64,000 bases of DNA from an uncultured Alphaproteobacteria bacterium (GTDB lineage: Bacteria; Pseudomonadota; Alphaproteobacteria; RF32; CAG-239). The position numbers were made by a program, and so were the translations under genes. Under the pieces are notes generated by a model. That model was not told the origin of the DNA, did no database searches, and saw only the letters and a program-made list of their open reading frames with translations. Positions 42,361-51,825 of this stretch are shown here, one piece after another; position 1 is the stretch's first letter; every line of letters begins with the position of its first letter. The stretch is taken from NCBI GenBank assembly GCA_904501925.1, contig CAJGCO010000001.1, positions 1-64,000 on the forward strand, read 5' to 3'.

Positions 42361-45300
42361 ATGTCCATTGATTTTAATAAATATAATAGAAAAACCATAT
42401 CTAGCGTAGCAAATGATGCTCAACCATTTGCAATAAAAGATTTATATTATAAATCAGATAAGGATATTCTTTGTATTTTAAGCGATGGAATAAATTTAGA
42501 GCAAACATATAATACCTTACAATATATTGCACCTGAAATAGAGGTTTTGCAATTTGTTGCTTGGGATAGTGTTCCATATGACAGAGTTTCACCTAATCCT
42601 AATATTTTATCTAAAAGAATCGATACACTATCTAAACTTGCGTTAGATAATGAAAGAAGAAAAAGACGAATTGTTTTGTGTAGTGTGGGTTCAATCATTC
42701 AAAAACTTCCCCCTAAAAAGATATTTTTAAATACACGAAAGAGTATTCAAGTTGGTGGAAAGCTAAACTTTAATGATTTTTTGCATTATGTATCAGTTAA
42801 TGGGTACATGCGTGTTGAACAAGTGATGGAAGCTGGAGAATATGCTGTTAGAGGTGATATTATAGATATTTTTCCAAGTGGCGCTAATAACCCTATTAGA
42901 ATTGATTTATTTGATGATGAAGTTGAGAGAATTAGAGTTTTTGAAGTTGAAACTCAACGTAGCACCAAAGAGATAAAGTTTTATAATTTTGATAGCGCCA
43001 ATGAAGTGGTTTTAGATAAAAACACCATTAAATCGTTTCGTTCTAAGTATAGAGAAGAATTTGGCATTGAAGGATTAAAAGACGAAATATATGAGAGTAT
43101 CAGCAATCAAAAAAAACATTTAGGTATGGAAAACTGGTTACCGTTTTTCTATGATGACGAGTTACCTACTTTATTTGATTATATGCCAAATGCTGATATT
43201 ATCGTTGGAATTGATGTTGAAAATGCTTTAAAAGCAAAGTTTGAGACAATTATTGATCACTATAATGCAAGACTTGAAAATCTAAAAGTAAATGACTTAT
43301 CTGAGATAGATAAATATAGACCAATCAGACCTGAATTGATGTATTTAGATAATAATGCTTTTGTTGAAAAACTGGGGATACATAATTATTGCAAACTCAC
43401 AAACTTATCATTACCTCAAAATGAAGATGTAATTGATTATCAAACAACGCCTCAAAAGATTTTTGCTTCTCTTAAAAATATTAATAGCACTTCTGTTTAC
43501 AAAGATTTGAGCAATGAATTTAATCTAAACAACAAGAAAAAGAGAATCATTTGTTGTTATAGTGAAGGTTCCATGGATAGAATGTATAACATTTTAGTGG
43601 AAAATGATTTTGAAAATATTTTTATTGCCCAAAGTTTTAATGATGCACTTAATATTGCAAATAAAAAAGGGATTGCCTTAGTATTACTTGAACTTCAACA
43701 TGGTTTTGTTTCTAATGATTTTTATGTTGTTACCGAGCAAGATATTTGGGGTGAAAGAAAAAATATTAGAAAAACTAAAAAAGTTGTTGCTGAAAACTTA
43801 ATTGATGATATTTCTGCATTAAACATTGGTGAATATGTTGTTCATATTGAGCATGGAATAGGTAAATTTGAAGGACTTGAAAATATCACCACTGATGGAA
43901 TCGCTCATGACTGTCTAAAACTTATATATGCAAATAATGATAAGCTATATGTTCCAGTTGAAAATATTGATGTAATAAGTCGATATGGAAATGAAGATGC
44001 AAATGTTACATTGGATACATTAGGTGGAACTGCGTGGGAAGCTAAAAAAGCAAGAGTTAAAGAAAAAATAAAAGATATTGCTGAAAAACTTATAAAAATT
44101 GCAGCAGAACGCAGAATGAAAAAAGCTGAAATTTTTATTCCAGATAAAGGGATATATGATGAATTTTGCAGTCGCTTTTTATACACTGAAACAGATGACC
44201 AAATAAATGCAATTAATGATGTTATAAAAGATTTATCATTAGGTATACCTATGGATAGATTAATCTGTGGAGACGTTGGTTTTGGTAAAACAGAAGTTGC
44301 TATTAGAGCTGCTTTTAATGTCGCAATGGGGGGAGCTCAAGTTGCATTAATTGTTCCAACTACATTACTTGCTAGACAGCATTATCTCAACTTCAAAGAA
44401 AGGCTTAAAGGTTTTCCAGTTAAAGTTAAGATGTTATCAAGATTAACAACTACAAAAGATGTTAAAAGCATTAAAGAAGAGCTTAAAAGTGGTGGACTAG
44501 AGATTGTTATTGGAACACATGCTTTACTTGCTAAAGATATTGAGTTTTGTAATCTTGGACTTCTTATTATTGATGAAGAGCAACACTTTGGAGTTACACA
44601 TAAAGAAAAATTAAAACAATTAAAATCAGATGTGCATATATTAACATTAAGTGCAACCCCAATTCCTAGAACATTACAATTATCACTTACTGGGGTCAAA
44701 CAATTAAGTATTATTGCAACACCACCCGTTGACAGACTAGCTGCTAGAACTTTTGTTATGCCTTTTGATAAGATGATGATTAAAGAAGCTATATACAGAG
44801 AAAAATACAGAGGAGGTCAAACATATGTTGTTTGTCCTAGGGTTTCTGATATTTTGCAACTAGAACCCAAACTAAAAGAATTTGCACCTGATATTAAAAT
44901 AGCAATTGCTCATGGACAAATGGGAGCTTCGCATTTAGAAGATGTTATGTGTGATTTTTCTGAAGGCAAAGCTGATGTTTTGCTATCAACAACAATAATC
45001 GAATCTGGTATTGACTTACCTAATGTGAATACAATGATAATATATAGATCTGATATGTTTGGGCTTGCTCAACTTTATCAACTAAGAGGAAGAATCGGTA
45101 GATCAAAACTTCGTGGATATTGTTATTTTACAATACCAAATCAAAAAACACTTACTCCTATTGCTCAAAAAAGATTAAATATATTACAAGCATTAAATCA
45201 GCTTGGAGCTGGATTTTCTTTAGCGAATCATGATTTAGACATTAGAGGAGCCGGAAATATTCTTGGCACAGAACAATCTGGACATATTAAAGATGTTGGT

Positions 45301-45843
45301 ATTGCACTTTATCATCACTTATTAGAAGAAGAAATTAATAAATTAAAAGCTGGAAACACCAACGAAAATGAAAAAGATATTAATCAAAATAATGATTGGA
45401 GCGTACAAATTTTAACTGGAGTACCTATTATTATTCCTGAGAAATACATTGCTGATTTAGGAATTAGATTGGGATTATATAAAAGGATTGGTTCTCTTAA
45501 AACTCAAGATGACATAAAAAACATGAGAGAAGAATTAATCGATAGATTTGGCAATATCCCTGATGAAGTTGAAAACCTATTAAAAACTGTCGAAATAAAA
45601 CAACTTTGTTTAGCTACAAATATTGATAGAATCGAAGCTGGAGCAAAAGGTATTCTTATTGGTTTTCATAATAATACATTCAAAAATGTTGAGAAACTAA
45701 TGAGCTTTATAACCTCTCAATTTGGAGTATTGAAAATTAGACCAGATCAAAAGTTATTTGTTGAAAGAGATTTAACATCATACAAAACTAGATTAGATAC
45801 TATAAAAAAATATGTAATGAAATTATATGAGCTATCTATTTAG
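42361..45843 (+). CDS. mfd: Transcription-repair coupling factor Mfd
   Basis: The product has 1160 residues. The N-terminal UvrB-like part contains GEYAVRGDIIDIFPSG. A RNA-polymerase-interacting CarD-like domain (GEYVVHIEHGIGKFEGLENI) lies near 480-550. Then the translocase: GDVGFGKTEVAIRAAF, IIDEEQHFGVTHKEKL (DEEQ), LSATPIPRTLQLSLTG, STTIIESGIDLPNVNTMII and QLYQLRGRIGRS. A TRCF C-terminal domain follows. It removes stalled RNA polymerase and recruits UvrA. The end overlaps the converging J-domain gene by eight bases. Confidence 0.97.
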   Translation: MSIDFNKYNRKTISSVANDAQPFAIKDLYYKSDKDILCILSDGINLEQTYNTLQYIAPEIEVLQFVAWDSVPYDRVSPNPNILSKRIDTLSKLALDNERRKRRIVLCSVGSIIQKLPPKKIFLNTRKSIQVGGKLNFNDFLHYVSVNGYMRVEQVMEAGEYAVRGDIIDIFPSGANNPIRIDLFDDEVERIRVFEVETQRSTKEIKFYNFDSANEVVLDKNTIKSFRSKYREEFGIEGLKDEIYESISNQKKHLGMENWLPFFYDDELPTLFDYMPNADIIVGIDVENALKAKFETIIDHYNARLENLKVNDLSEIDKYRPIRPELMYLDNNAFVEKLGIHNYCKLTNLSLPQNEDVIDYQTTPQKIFASLKNINSTSVYKDLSNEFNLNNKKKRIICCYSEGSMDRMYNILVENDFENIFIAQSFNDALNIANKKGIALVLLELQHGFVSNDFYVVTEQDIWGERKNIRKTKKVVAENLIDDISALNIGEYVVHIEHGIGKFEGLENITTDGIAHDCLKLIYANNDKLYVPVENIDVISRYGNEDANVTLDTLGGTAWEAKKARVKEKIKDIAEKLIKIAAERRMKKAEIFIPDKGIYDEFCSRFLYTETDDQINAINDVIKDLSLGIPMDRLICGDVGFGKTEVAIRAAFNVAMGGAQVALIVPTTLLARQHYLNFKERLKGFPVKVKMLSRLTTTKDVKSIKEELKSGGLEIVIGTHALLAKDIEFCNLGLLIIDEEQHFGVTHKEKLKQLKSDVHILTLSATPIPRTLQLSLTGVKQLSIIATPPVDRLAARTFVMPFDKMMIKEAIYREKYRGGQTYVVCPRVSDILQLEPKLKEFAPDIKIAIAHGQMGASHLEDVMCDFSEGKADVLLSTTIIESGIDLPNVNTMIIYRSDMFGLAQLYQLRGRIGRSKLRGYCYFTIPNQKTLTPIAQKRLNILQALNQLGAGFSLANHDLDIRGAGNILGTEQSGHIKDVGIALYHHLLEEEINKLKAGNTNENEKDINQNNDWSVQILTGVPIIIPEKYIADLGIRLGLYKRIGSLKTQDDIKNMREELIDRFGNIPDEVENLLKTVEIKQLCLATNIDRIEAGAKGILIGFHNNTFKNVEKLMSFITSQFGVLKIRPDQKLFVERDLTSYKTRLDTIKKYVMKLYELSI

Positions 45844-46462
45844 ACATTTTATCCATTAATTGCTTATAAGCTTGAGTTAATCTTTTAAACTTCTCTTCGG
45901 CGTCTTTATCATTAGGATGCAAATCTGGATGACATGTTTTAGCTAATTTTTTGTATTGTTTTTTAAGATTTTCAATAGAAAACTCATCTTTTGATATACT
46001 CAACATTTCCATATTTGAACTATCTTTTTTAGAAAAACGAATTTCATCAGCAACTCTTTTATAATCTGTAAAACCATGAAGGAATTCTAATTCCTCGCCT
46101 AAATCACAACCAAATTTGTATTTTACCCTAGAATGGAATCCACCAAAACCAGCTTTTTTACGAAAAACCTCTTGCTCATCTTCTTGCGTGTCTTCGCCAT
46201 CTATATAATAATTCCATTTTGCATTATATTCTTGAACATGATCTAAACAGAACCAATAATAACTTTTTAGGCTCCTATCTTTAGGAGCTTTAAACTCTCC
46301 TTCTTTATTACAACCAGGATGATCACAAATATGCTTAACACCCTCATTTTGAGGAGCAAAATATTTTCTAGTTCTTTTTTTAGTCGCACTATTTATCAAA
46401 GCTATCTCTTGTTTTAAATTTAAAATTCGAGGTAGACTATCATACAAAACACCTTTAGTCAA
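45836..46462 (-). CDS. J-domain protein with a cysteine-containing N-terminal region
   Basis: The product has up to 208 residues, with a TTG start at 46462 or slightly inside; the start is not certain. The J domain is C-terminal (about 145-205): ENLKKQYKKLAKTCHPDLHPND, with the HPD motif intact. The N-terminal half has CDHPGCNKEGEFKAP and YYWFCLDHVQEYNAKWNYY, cysteine/histidine pairs that may bind zinc. This plan is known for a small DnaJ family in alphaproteobacteria. It is likely a specialised Hsp70 co-chaperone. Confidence 0.87.
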   Translation of the reverse strand: MTKGVLYDSLPRILNLKQEIALINSATKKRTRKYFAPQNEGVKHICDHPGCNKEGEFKAPKDRSLKSYYWFCLDHVQEYNAKWNYYIDGEDTQEDEQEVFRKKAGFGGFHSRVKYKFGCDLGEELEFLHGFTDYKRVADEIRFSKKDSSNMEMLSISKDEFSIENLKKQYKKLAKTCHPDLHPNDKDAEEKFKRLTQAYKQLMDKMSK

Positions 46463-46566
46463 TTTATAATATAAAAAAAGTGAGTGTATAAATTACATTA
46501 AAGAATCGCCTATATAATTCTTTAATATATTATTTATTTATAGTGTTGATATGATAAGAGATAACG

Positions 46567-47412
46567 ATGCCAGAATTACCAGAAGTTGAAACTATAAAAG
46601 AATCCTTAAAACGAGATATTGATAAAAAAATAATAGAATCTGTTGAGGTAAAAAATAGAAAATTTAGAGAAATTATTCCTAATGATTTTGAAGATGTGAT
46701 ATCCAATACATCAATAAAAAAAATATATAGAATCGCTAAATATATAGTCATTGATTTAAGTAACCACTACAGTATAATTTGGCATTTTGGAATGAGTGGT
46801 AGAATAAAATTTATGGATAATATAAACAATCTAGATAAGCACGATCATATTATAATAAAAACCAATAATGGCTATATTATTTATAATGATGCTAGACGTT
46901 TTGGGCTTATTACATACACAAAAACAAATGATATAAAAAATCATCACATATTTAGCAAAATAGGAATCGACCCTTTTGATTCCAATCTTGATGCTACTTA
47001 CCTATTAGATAAATTAAAAAATAAAAACATTGAAATCAAAGTAGCTCTTTTGGATCAAAGTATTATAAATGGAATTGGAAATATTTATGCTTCAGAAGCT
47101 TTATATGACGCTAGAATCTCACCTTTTAAGAAAAGTTGTAATATTAATACAGATGAGGCAAGTAGATTAATTAACTCTGTTAGAAAAATACTAAACAAAG
47201 CTATTAAAGCAGGTGGATCAACCCTTAGAGATTATAAAAAACCAGATGGAAGCACTGGATATTTTCAAAATGAACATTGCGTTTATAATAAAACTGGACA
47301 AAGATGTCCTAATTGCTGTTGTGATTTATCTAAAACACAAGGAATAAAAAAAGCAACTCAAGGTGGCAGAAGTACATTCTTTTGCGAAACACTACAAAAA
47401 GAAGAGCATTGA
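46567..47412 (+). CDS. mutM: Formamidopyrimidine-DNA glycosylase
   Basis: The product has 281 residues. It begins PELPEVETIKESL (catalytic Pro-1, Glu-2), with a lysine at about 57 and a helix-two-turn-helix GIGNIYASEALYDARISP. The zinc finger is at the C-terminus: CVYNKTGQRCPNC, then GRSTFFCETLQ. The last pair is altered: only one cysteine is in the usual place (family CxxCQ), although extra cysteines (CCCD) precede. It removes 8-oxoguanine. The next gene starts one base after the stop. Confidence 0.95.
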   Translation: MPELPEVETIKESLKRDIDKKIIESVEVKNRKFREIIPNDFEDVISNTSIKKIYRIAKYIVIDLSNHYSIIWHFGMSGRIKFMDNINNLDKHDHIIIKTNNGYIIYNDARRFGLITYTKTNDIKNHHIFSKIGIDPFDSNLDATYLLDKLKNKNIEIKVALLDQSIINGIGNIYASEALYDARISPFKKSCNINTDEASRLINSVRKILNKAIKAGGSTLRDYKKPDGSTGYFQNEHCVYNKTGQRCPNCCCDLSKTQGIKKATQGGRSTFFCETLQKEEH

Positions 47413-47413
47413 T

Positions 47414-47779
47414 ATGAAACAATTTTACTTACTTACTTTATTTATTTTACTATTTGCAACAAATTGTTTTGCATCTAACTTTATTGAAGGGTTTGAGGAT
47501 ATACCTCTTATGAAAGGATTGATTCAAACTAAAAATGATGACTTTTCTTTTGCAAACGAAGAAACTGGTATTACAGAGGTAAAGTTAAACGCAAAAAAGA
47601 AAATAAATTTTAGCAATGTAAAGAAATTCTACAAAGAATCTTTATCTCAAATGGGATGGAGCATCAAAAACGAATCAGCAGAATCCATTTCTTTTTATAG
47701 AGAAAACACTGTACTTGATATACAAAAAATAAAAAACACACCTCTAAAAATAAGCATATCACTTAAAAATATATATTAA
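47414..47779 (+). CDS. Small secreted protein related to the lipoprotein at 334
   Basis: The product has 121 residues from the ATG at 47414. A signal peptide ends CFA before SNFIEGFEDIPLMKG. The order FEDIPLMKGL, GITEVKLNAK, FYKESLSQMGW, SISFYRENTVLDI parallels FPDIPFPDD, FFVSEMPKKGW and MTYIKNGRAIQI in the first lipoprotein of the window. It is a small periplasmic domain of unknown function, co-transcribed with mutM. Confidence 0.7.
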   Translation: MKQFYLLTLFILLFATNCFASNFIEGFEDIPLMKGLIQTKNDDFSFANEETGITEVKLNAKKKINFSNVKKFYKESLSQMGWSIKNESAESISFYRENTVLDIQKIKNTPLKISISLKNIY

Positions 47780-47803
47780 ATTTAAAGATTTTGAAAAAAA
47801 TTA

Positions 47804-47831
47804 TTGACTATCAAAGATTATAGAGTATAAG
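47804..47831 (+). promoter_or_regulatory. Sigma-70 promoter of rpsT
   Basis: TTGACT (47804-47809), a 16-base spacer and TATAAG (47826-47831) lie 49 bases before the rpsT start. Confidence 0.7.
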
Positions 47832-47880
47832 TGTTTAAGAATTTTATTTGTGTTTAACTAAATTTTACAGGATTAAAAAT

Positions 47881-48141
47881 ATGGCCAATCATAAATCGGC
47901 AAAAACAAGAATAACTAGAAATAACAAAAGAAGCATTATTAACGGCGCTCGTAGAAGCAGAGTTAGAACTTTTGTTAAAAAAGTAATCGCAGCTATTATG
48001 GCTGGTGATAAAGAATTAGCAACTTCTTCTTTCAAAGTTGCTGAAAGCGAAATGATGAGAGCAGCTCAAAAAGGTGTTTTCCATAAAAATAAAGCAGCTC
48101 GTACAATCTCTCGTTTGAGTCAAAAAATTAAGGCTATGTAG
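47881..48141 (+). CDS. rpsT: Ribosomal protein S20
   Basis: The product has 86 residues from the ATG at 47881; it begins MANHKSAKTRITRNNKRSI. It is lysine/arginine-rich and helical, with FHKNKAARTISRLSQKIKA at the end, standard for S20. It binds 16S rRNA. In many alphaproteobacteria rpsT lies next to dnaA and the origin, as here. Confidence 0.97.
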   Translation: MANHKSAKTRITRNNKRSIINGARRSRVRTFVKKVIAAIMAGDKELATSSFKVAESEMMRAAQKGVFHKNKAARTISRLSQKIKAM

Positions 48142-48171
48142 TCTTAAATATACTCACTAAAATTTTATTTG

Positions 48172-48212
48172 AAAGCGCAGACGACTTCAAAGGTTCGTTT
48201 GCGCTTTTTTGC
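48172..48212 (+). terminator. Terminator of rpsT
   Basis: AAAGCGCA (48172-48179) pairs with TGCGCTTT (48200-48207), with a further internal stem, and is followed by a T run. Confidence 0.8.
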
Positions 48213-48371
48213 TTATTTTTCAAACACTTAACCAGAATCGAAGCCAAAACCCCTGTCAAGCAATTTTATTTATTTTTTGTTAAAAAAAATGTTTGTGATT
48301 TAGAAATTTGTTTTATAAGGTTGTTTCAGGTTTTGAGGCGAGAGATGATATTCCAAACAAACCTTTTAAAT

Positions 48372-48409
48372 GTAGAATCTGTATTTAAGTATAGTAGAAT
48401 CTGTATTTA
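48372..48409 (+). repeat. 16-base direct repeat, 22-base period
   Basis: GTAGAATCTGTATTTA occurs at 48372-48387 and again at 48394-48409, so the copies are offset by 22 bases, about two helical turns. This is suitable for side-by-side protein binding. Confidence 0.85.
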
Positions 48410-48542
48410 TGTATATTTGAGATTTTACAAAAAAACAGATAAATTTAATAAAGAAAAAAAGCTTTATTAATAAAAAAAAAGAAAATCATCTCAACCAAAG
48501 ATTGGCCATTTACAGATTTTTTTCTAAATGACAATCCTTGCT

Positions 48543-48726
48543 TTGGTTATATTTTCGATTAGGGAGAAATTCGATGATATAACACAAGCCTTGAGTGCAC
48601 AGAAAGCTTTAGATAAAGCAACAAGCACTTACTGTTAGTTATATTTTTGATAAAGAAGAAATCAATAATATAACACACACCTTAAGCGCTAAAAAAAACT
48701 TTAGATAAAGCAATTAGCACCAACAA
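48543..48726 (+). repeat. Two imperfect 92-base tandem repeats
   Basis: Unit 1 (48543-48634) and unit 2 (48635-48726) align along their length: TTGGTTATATTTTCGAT against TTAGTTATATTTTTGAT, GATATAACACAAGCCTTGAG against AATATAACACACACCTTAAG, and CTTTAGATAAAGCAA in both. Neither unit holds an open frame. They lie in the middle of the gap before dnaA. Confidence 0.85.
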
Positions 48727-49141
48727 AGCGATTAAGTATTTTTATTATAGATATGTTTTCAATACTTACTTTTGAATGTGTGTAGGTATTAATTTAAAGC
48801 TCTTTACTAAAAGTAAAAAAAACTTTTTACAGCAAATTAAAATAATAAAAAAATGTTTAGCACTGAGCCTGGTTGTTTGATATGCGAAACTTATGAACGC
48901 ACTATTTGGAACAGATTATATATGTTCTAAAATTGGGATGGGCGCTTATTTAACTTGAGATTAGTTTTTAGAATCCAAAACCAAGATTATCTAAAACATA
49001 AAAGCAGCATACAAACACCTAAAACGAATTTTTTAAATTATTTTTGGATTTATTATAACTATAGAGACAAAGTCTCACTCTTAATAAAACCAACAAAAAA
49101 ATAAATTTTATGTTTTAATATCTAACGTGGGAGATGGATAT

Positions 49142-50593
49142 ATGGCAGAAGAAGCATTTGCAACAGAAGGACGTACTATTGATAATCAATGGGGTCAAAT
49201 TTGCAATCAGCTAAAAATGGAATTTGGTGAAACAGCTTTTGACAGCTGGTTGAAACCACTAAGCATTGGCGATATTAATGATGGTGTTATGAATATTTGT
49301 GCACCAACTGCCTTCATGAAGAACTGGGTAGTAACACACTACTCTGATAGAATTAACAAGATTTGGGAACAACAAAACCCAAGCATTAAGAAGATCAATT
49401 TCATTGTTCAAACAAGTTTTGGTAACAGACGTAGCGAAGATACTTCTCTTTTGAAGAAAATATCTTCTACTCCAACACCTCAAAATATTTATGGATGCAA
49501 TATAAATTCCAGTTCATTTGGATTAGTTGCAGGTTCTAGCCTTGCTAACGTTTCAAATCAAGAATTAGCTGGAAGCACACCTCTTAATCCAAACTATACA
49601 TTTGAGAACTTTGTTGTTGGAAAAACAAATGAGTTCGCTTATGCTGCAGCTAAGAAAGTTGCTGAATCAAAGAACGTTTCTTTCAATCCATTATTCTTAT
49701 ACTCTAGCGTAGGATTGGGCAAAACACACTTAATGCATTCTATAATATGGCACATCAAAAAGAATGACCCAAATCGCAATGTTATATATTTAACAGCTGA
49801 GCAATTTGTATACAAATTTGTAAAAGCTCTTCGCTATAAAGATACAGCTGCGTTCAAAGAACAATTTAGATCAGTTGATGTATTAATGGTTGATGACTTC
49901 CAATTTATGGGCAACAAAGGAACTACACAAGAAGAGTTTTTCCACACATTTAGCTCATTAGTTGAAGAAGGAAAACAAGTTATTATTTCTGCTGATAAAT
50001 CACCAACTGATTTAGATGGTATTGAGGAACGCTTAAAATCTCGATTAGTGGGTGGACTCGTTGTAGATATTATGCCAACTAACTTTGATTTAAGAATGGG
50101 AATCTTAAAAAGAAAAGCAGAAGTTTTAGGAATCGATTTACCTGAAAAAGTAGCAGAATTTTTAGCTCAAAAGATAACATCAAACGTTAGAGAACTTGAA
50201 GGTTCTTTAAAGAGAGTTGCAGCACATTCTCAACTTCTTTCTGGAAAAGAAATTACTCTTGATATGACACAAGATGTGTTAAAGGATATGCTTCGCTCAA
50301 TTGATAGAAAAACCACAATTGATGAAATTCAAAAGAAGGTAGCAGAACACTTTAATATTTCAGTTAAAGAACTACAATCTTCTCGTAGAGCGAGAACAGT
50401 TGCAAGACCTCGTCAAGTGGCTATGTATCTTGCAAAACAACTTACATCTCGTTCTCTTCCTGAGATTGGACGTAAGTTTGACAGAGACCACACAACAGTT
50501 ATGCATGCTGTTAGAAAAGTTGAAGAATTAATCATTGAAGATCAATCTTTAGCTGAAAATATCGAGGTTTTAAGAAGAACATTAGAAAACTAA
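49142..50593 (+). CDS. dnaA: Chromosomal replication initiator DnaA
   Basis: The product has 483 residues from the ATG at 49142, with GGGAGA eight bases upstream; a GTG at 49127 is the alternative. N-terminal domain I (WGQICNQLKMEFGETAFDSWL), AAA+ domain with PLFLYSSVGLGKTHLMHSI (Walker A) and VLMVDDFQFMGNKGTTQEEFFHTF (Walker B), and domain IV with RPRQVAMYLAKQLTSRSLPEIGRKFDRDHTTVMHAV. It opens the origin, here probably the gap just upstream. Confidence 0.98.
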   Translation: MAEEAFATEGRTIDNQWGQICNQLKMEFGETAFDSWLKPLSIGDINDGVMNICAPTAFMKNWVVTHYSDRINKIWEQQNPSIKKINFIVQTSFGNRRSEDTSLLKKISSTPTPQNIYGCNINSSSFGLVAGSSLANVSNQELAGSTPLNPNYTFENFVVGKTNEFAYAAAKKVAESKNVSFNPLFLYSSVGLGKTHLMHSIIWHIKKNDPNRNVIYLTAEQFVYKFVKALRYKDTAAFKEQFRSVDVLMVDDFQFMGNKGTTQEEFFHTFSSLVEEGKQVIISADKSPTDLDGIEERLKSRLVGGLVVDIMPTNFDLRMGILKRKAEVLGIDLPEKVAEFLAQKITSNVRELEGSLKRVAAHSQLLSGKEITLDMTQDVLKDMLRSIDRKTTIDEIQKKVAEHFNISVKELQSSRRARTVARPRQVAMYLAKQLTSRSLPEIGRKFDRDHTTVMHAVRKVEELIIEDQSLAENIEVLRRTLEN

Positions 50594-50706
50594 TTTTCTT
50601 ATACTAAAAAAACTTGTTGAAGACTTATTTTTTAACTTCTGATTTTATTGATTTGTGATAAATTGTAGGAAGAATAAAAAATAAGTCTTTTTTTAGGATA
50701 AAAATA

Positions 50707-51825
50707 ATGAAATTTACAATAGAACGCGCACATTTTTTGAAAACTCTTAGCCATGTACAAAGCATTGTTGAGAAAAGAAACACTATACCTGTTCTTTCAA
50801 ACGTTAGAATCGAAGCAAAAGATTCTACAATTAACTTCAAAGCAACAGATATGGATATTGAAATCACTGAAATAGTTGATGCAACTGTTACTGAAGAAGG
50901 CGCAACAACAGCTCCTGCTCATATGTTGTATGATATTGTTAGAAAACTTTCTGATGGTTCTGATATTGAAATCACATATCCAGATGAAAAAGGAGCTTTA
51001 AGAATCGCTTCTGGTCGCTCTAACTTCTCTTTATCAACTATTGATGTTGCAGATTTCCCAATCATTTCTGGTGACAATCTTCCAATCAATTTTGAAATAA
51101 ACAAAGATGAATTAAAAACATTGATTGATAGAACACAATTTTCTGCCTCTGTTGAAGAAGCGCGTTACTACTTGAACGGTTTATATGTTCATGCAAAAAC
51201 AGAAGGCGAGACAAAAGTTTTAAGAGTTGTAGCTACAGACGGACACCGTTTAGCTTGCGCAGAATCTCCTCTACCTGCTGGCGCTGAAAAATTAGACGGC
51301 GTGATTATTCCAAGAAAATCTGTTTTAGAAATCAGAAAACTTTTAGATGATGCATCTGAAGAAAATGTTGCTTTATCTTTATCCGAAAACAAAGTTCGTA
51401 TATCTTTTGAAGATATCACACTTACATCTAAATTGATTGACGGAACATTTCCTGATTATGAAAGAGTTATCCCTACAGATAATGATAAAATTTTAGAAGT
51501 AAAAGTTAAAGAACTTGCATCAGCTGTTGATAGAGTTTCTGTTGTTACAGAAAGAAGTAGAGGTATTCGTATGATCACAAATACTAACCATGTAACAATA
51601 GCTGCATCTAACACAGAACTAGGTAACGCTACTGAAGAATTAGAAGCAAGATACGAAAAAGAATCTATAGATACTGGATACAACTTCCGTTATTTGCTTG
51701 ATATTTTATCACAAATCAAAGGTGAAGATGTTCGCTTTAGCTTATCTGGAAATGCTGCTGCAACAGTTATTACAGATACATCTGATAGTAGTGCAATTTA
51801 TGTTTTAATGCCAATGAGAATCTAG
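50707..51825 (+). CDS. dnaN: DNA polymerase III sliding clamp (beta)
   Basis: The product has 372 residues and three clamp domains. Typical pieces: FLKTLSHVQSIVEKRNTIPVLSNV, YYLNGLYVHAK, VATDGHRLACAESPLP, IPRKSVLEIRKLL, IDGTFPDYERVIP and the final IYVLMPMRI. It has its own 113-base leader after dnaA and shares one base with recF. Confidence 0.98.
   Translation: MKFTIERAHFLKTLSHVQSIVEKRNTIPVLSNVRIEAKDSTINFKATDMDIEITEIVDATVTEEGATTAPAHMLYDIVRKLSDGSDIEITYPDEKGALRIASGRSNFSLSTIDVADFPIISGDNLPINFEINKDELKTLIDRTQFSASVEEARYYLNGLYVHAKTEGETKVLRVVATDGHRLACAESPLPAGAEKLDGVIIPRKSVLEIRKLLDDASEENVALSLSENKVRISFEDITLTSKLIDGTFPDYERVIPTDNDKILEVKVKELASAVDRVSVVTERSRGIRMITNTNHVTIAASNTELGNATEELEARYEKESIDTGYNFRYLLDILSQIKGEDVRFSLSGNAAATVITDTSDSSAIYVLMPMRI

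Larger units (their letters stand above)
48213..49141. other. Candidate chromosomal replication origin (gap upstream of dnaA)
   Basis: About 930 bases without a gene lie between rpsT and dnaA, the only such gap in the window. Contents: very AT-rich stretches (48440-48485), a 16-base direct repeat at 22-base spacing, two 92-base tandem repeats, an 8-base inverted repeat (AACCAAAG 48493, CTTTGGTT 48541), and a CtrA-like TTAA-N7-TTAG at 48950-48964. I do not find consensus DnaA boxes (TTATCCACA), so the origin call rests on position and repeats. Confidence 0.5.

Noticed and set aside
42159..42371. Frame between recG and mfd, position where sdhE is often found
   Set aside because: It overlaps the start of recG and has no SdhE motif (RGxxE).
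45836..46462. Full-length DnaJ (Hsp40) chaperone
   Set aside because: The J domain is at the C-terminus and there is no Gly/Phe region or four-repeat zinc domain, so it is a specialised J protein and not DnaJ.
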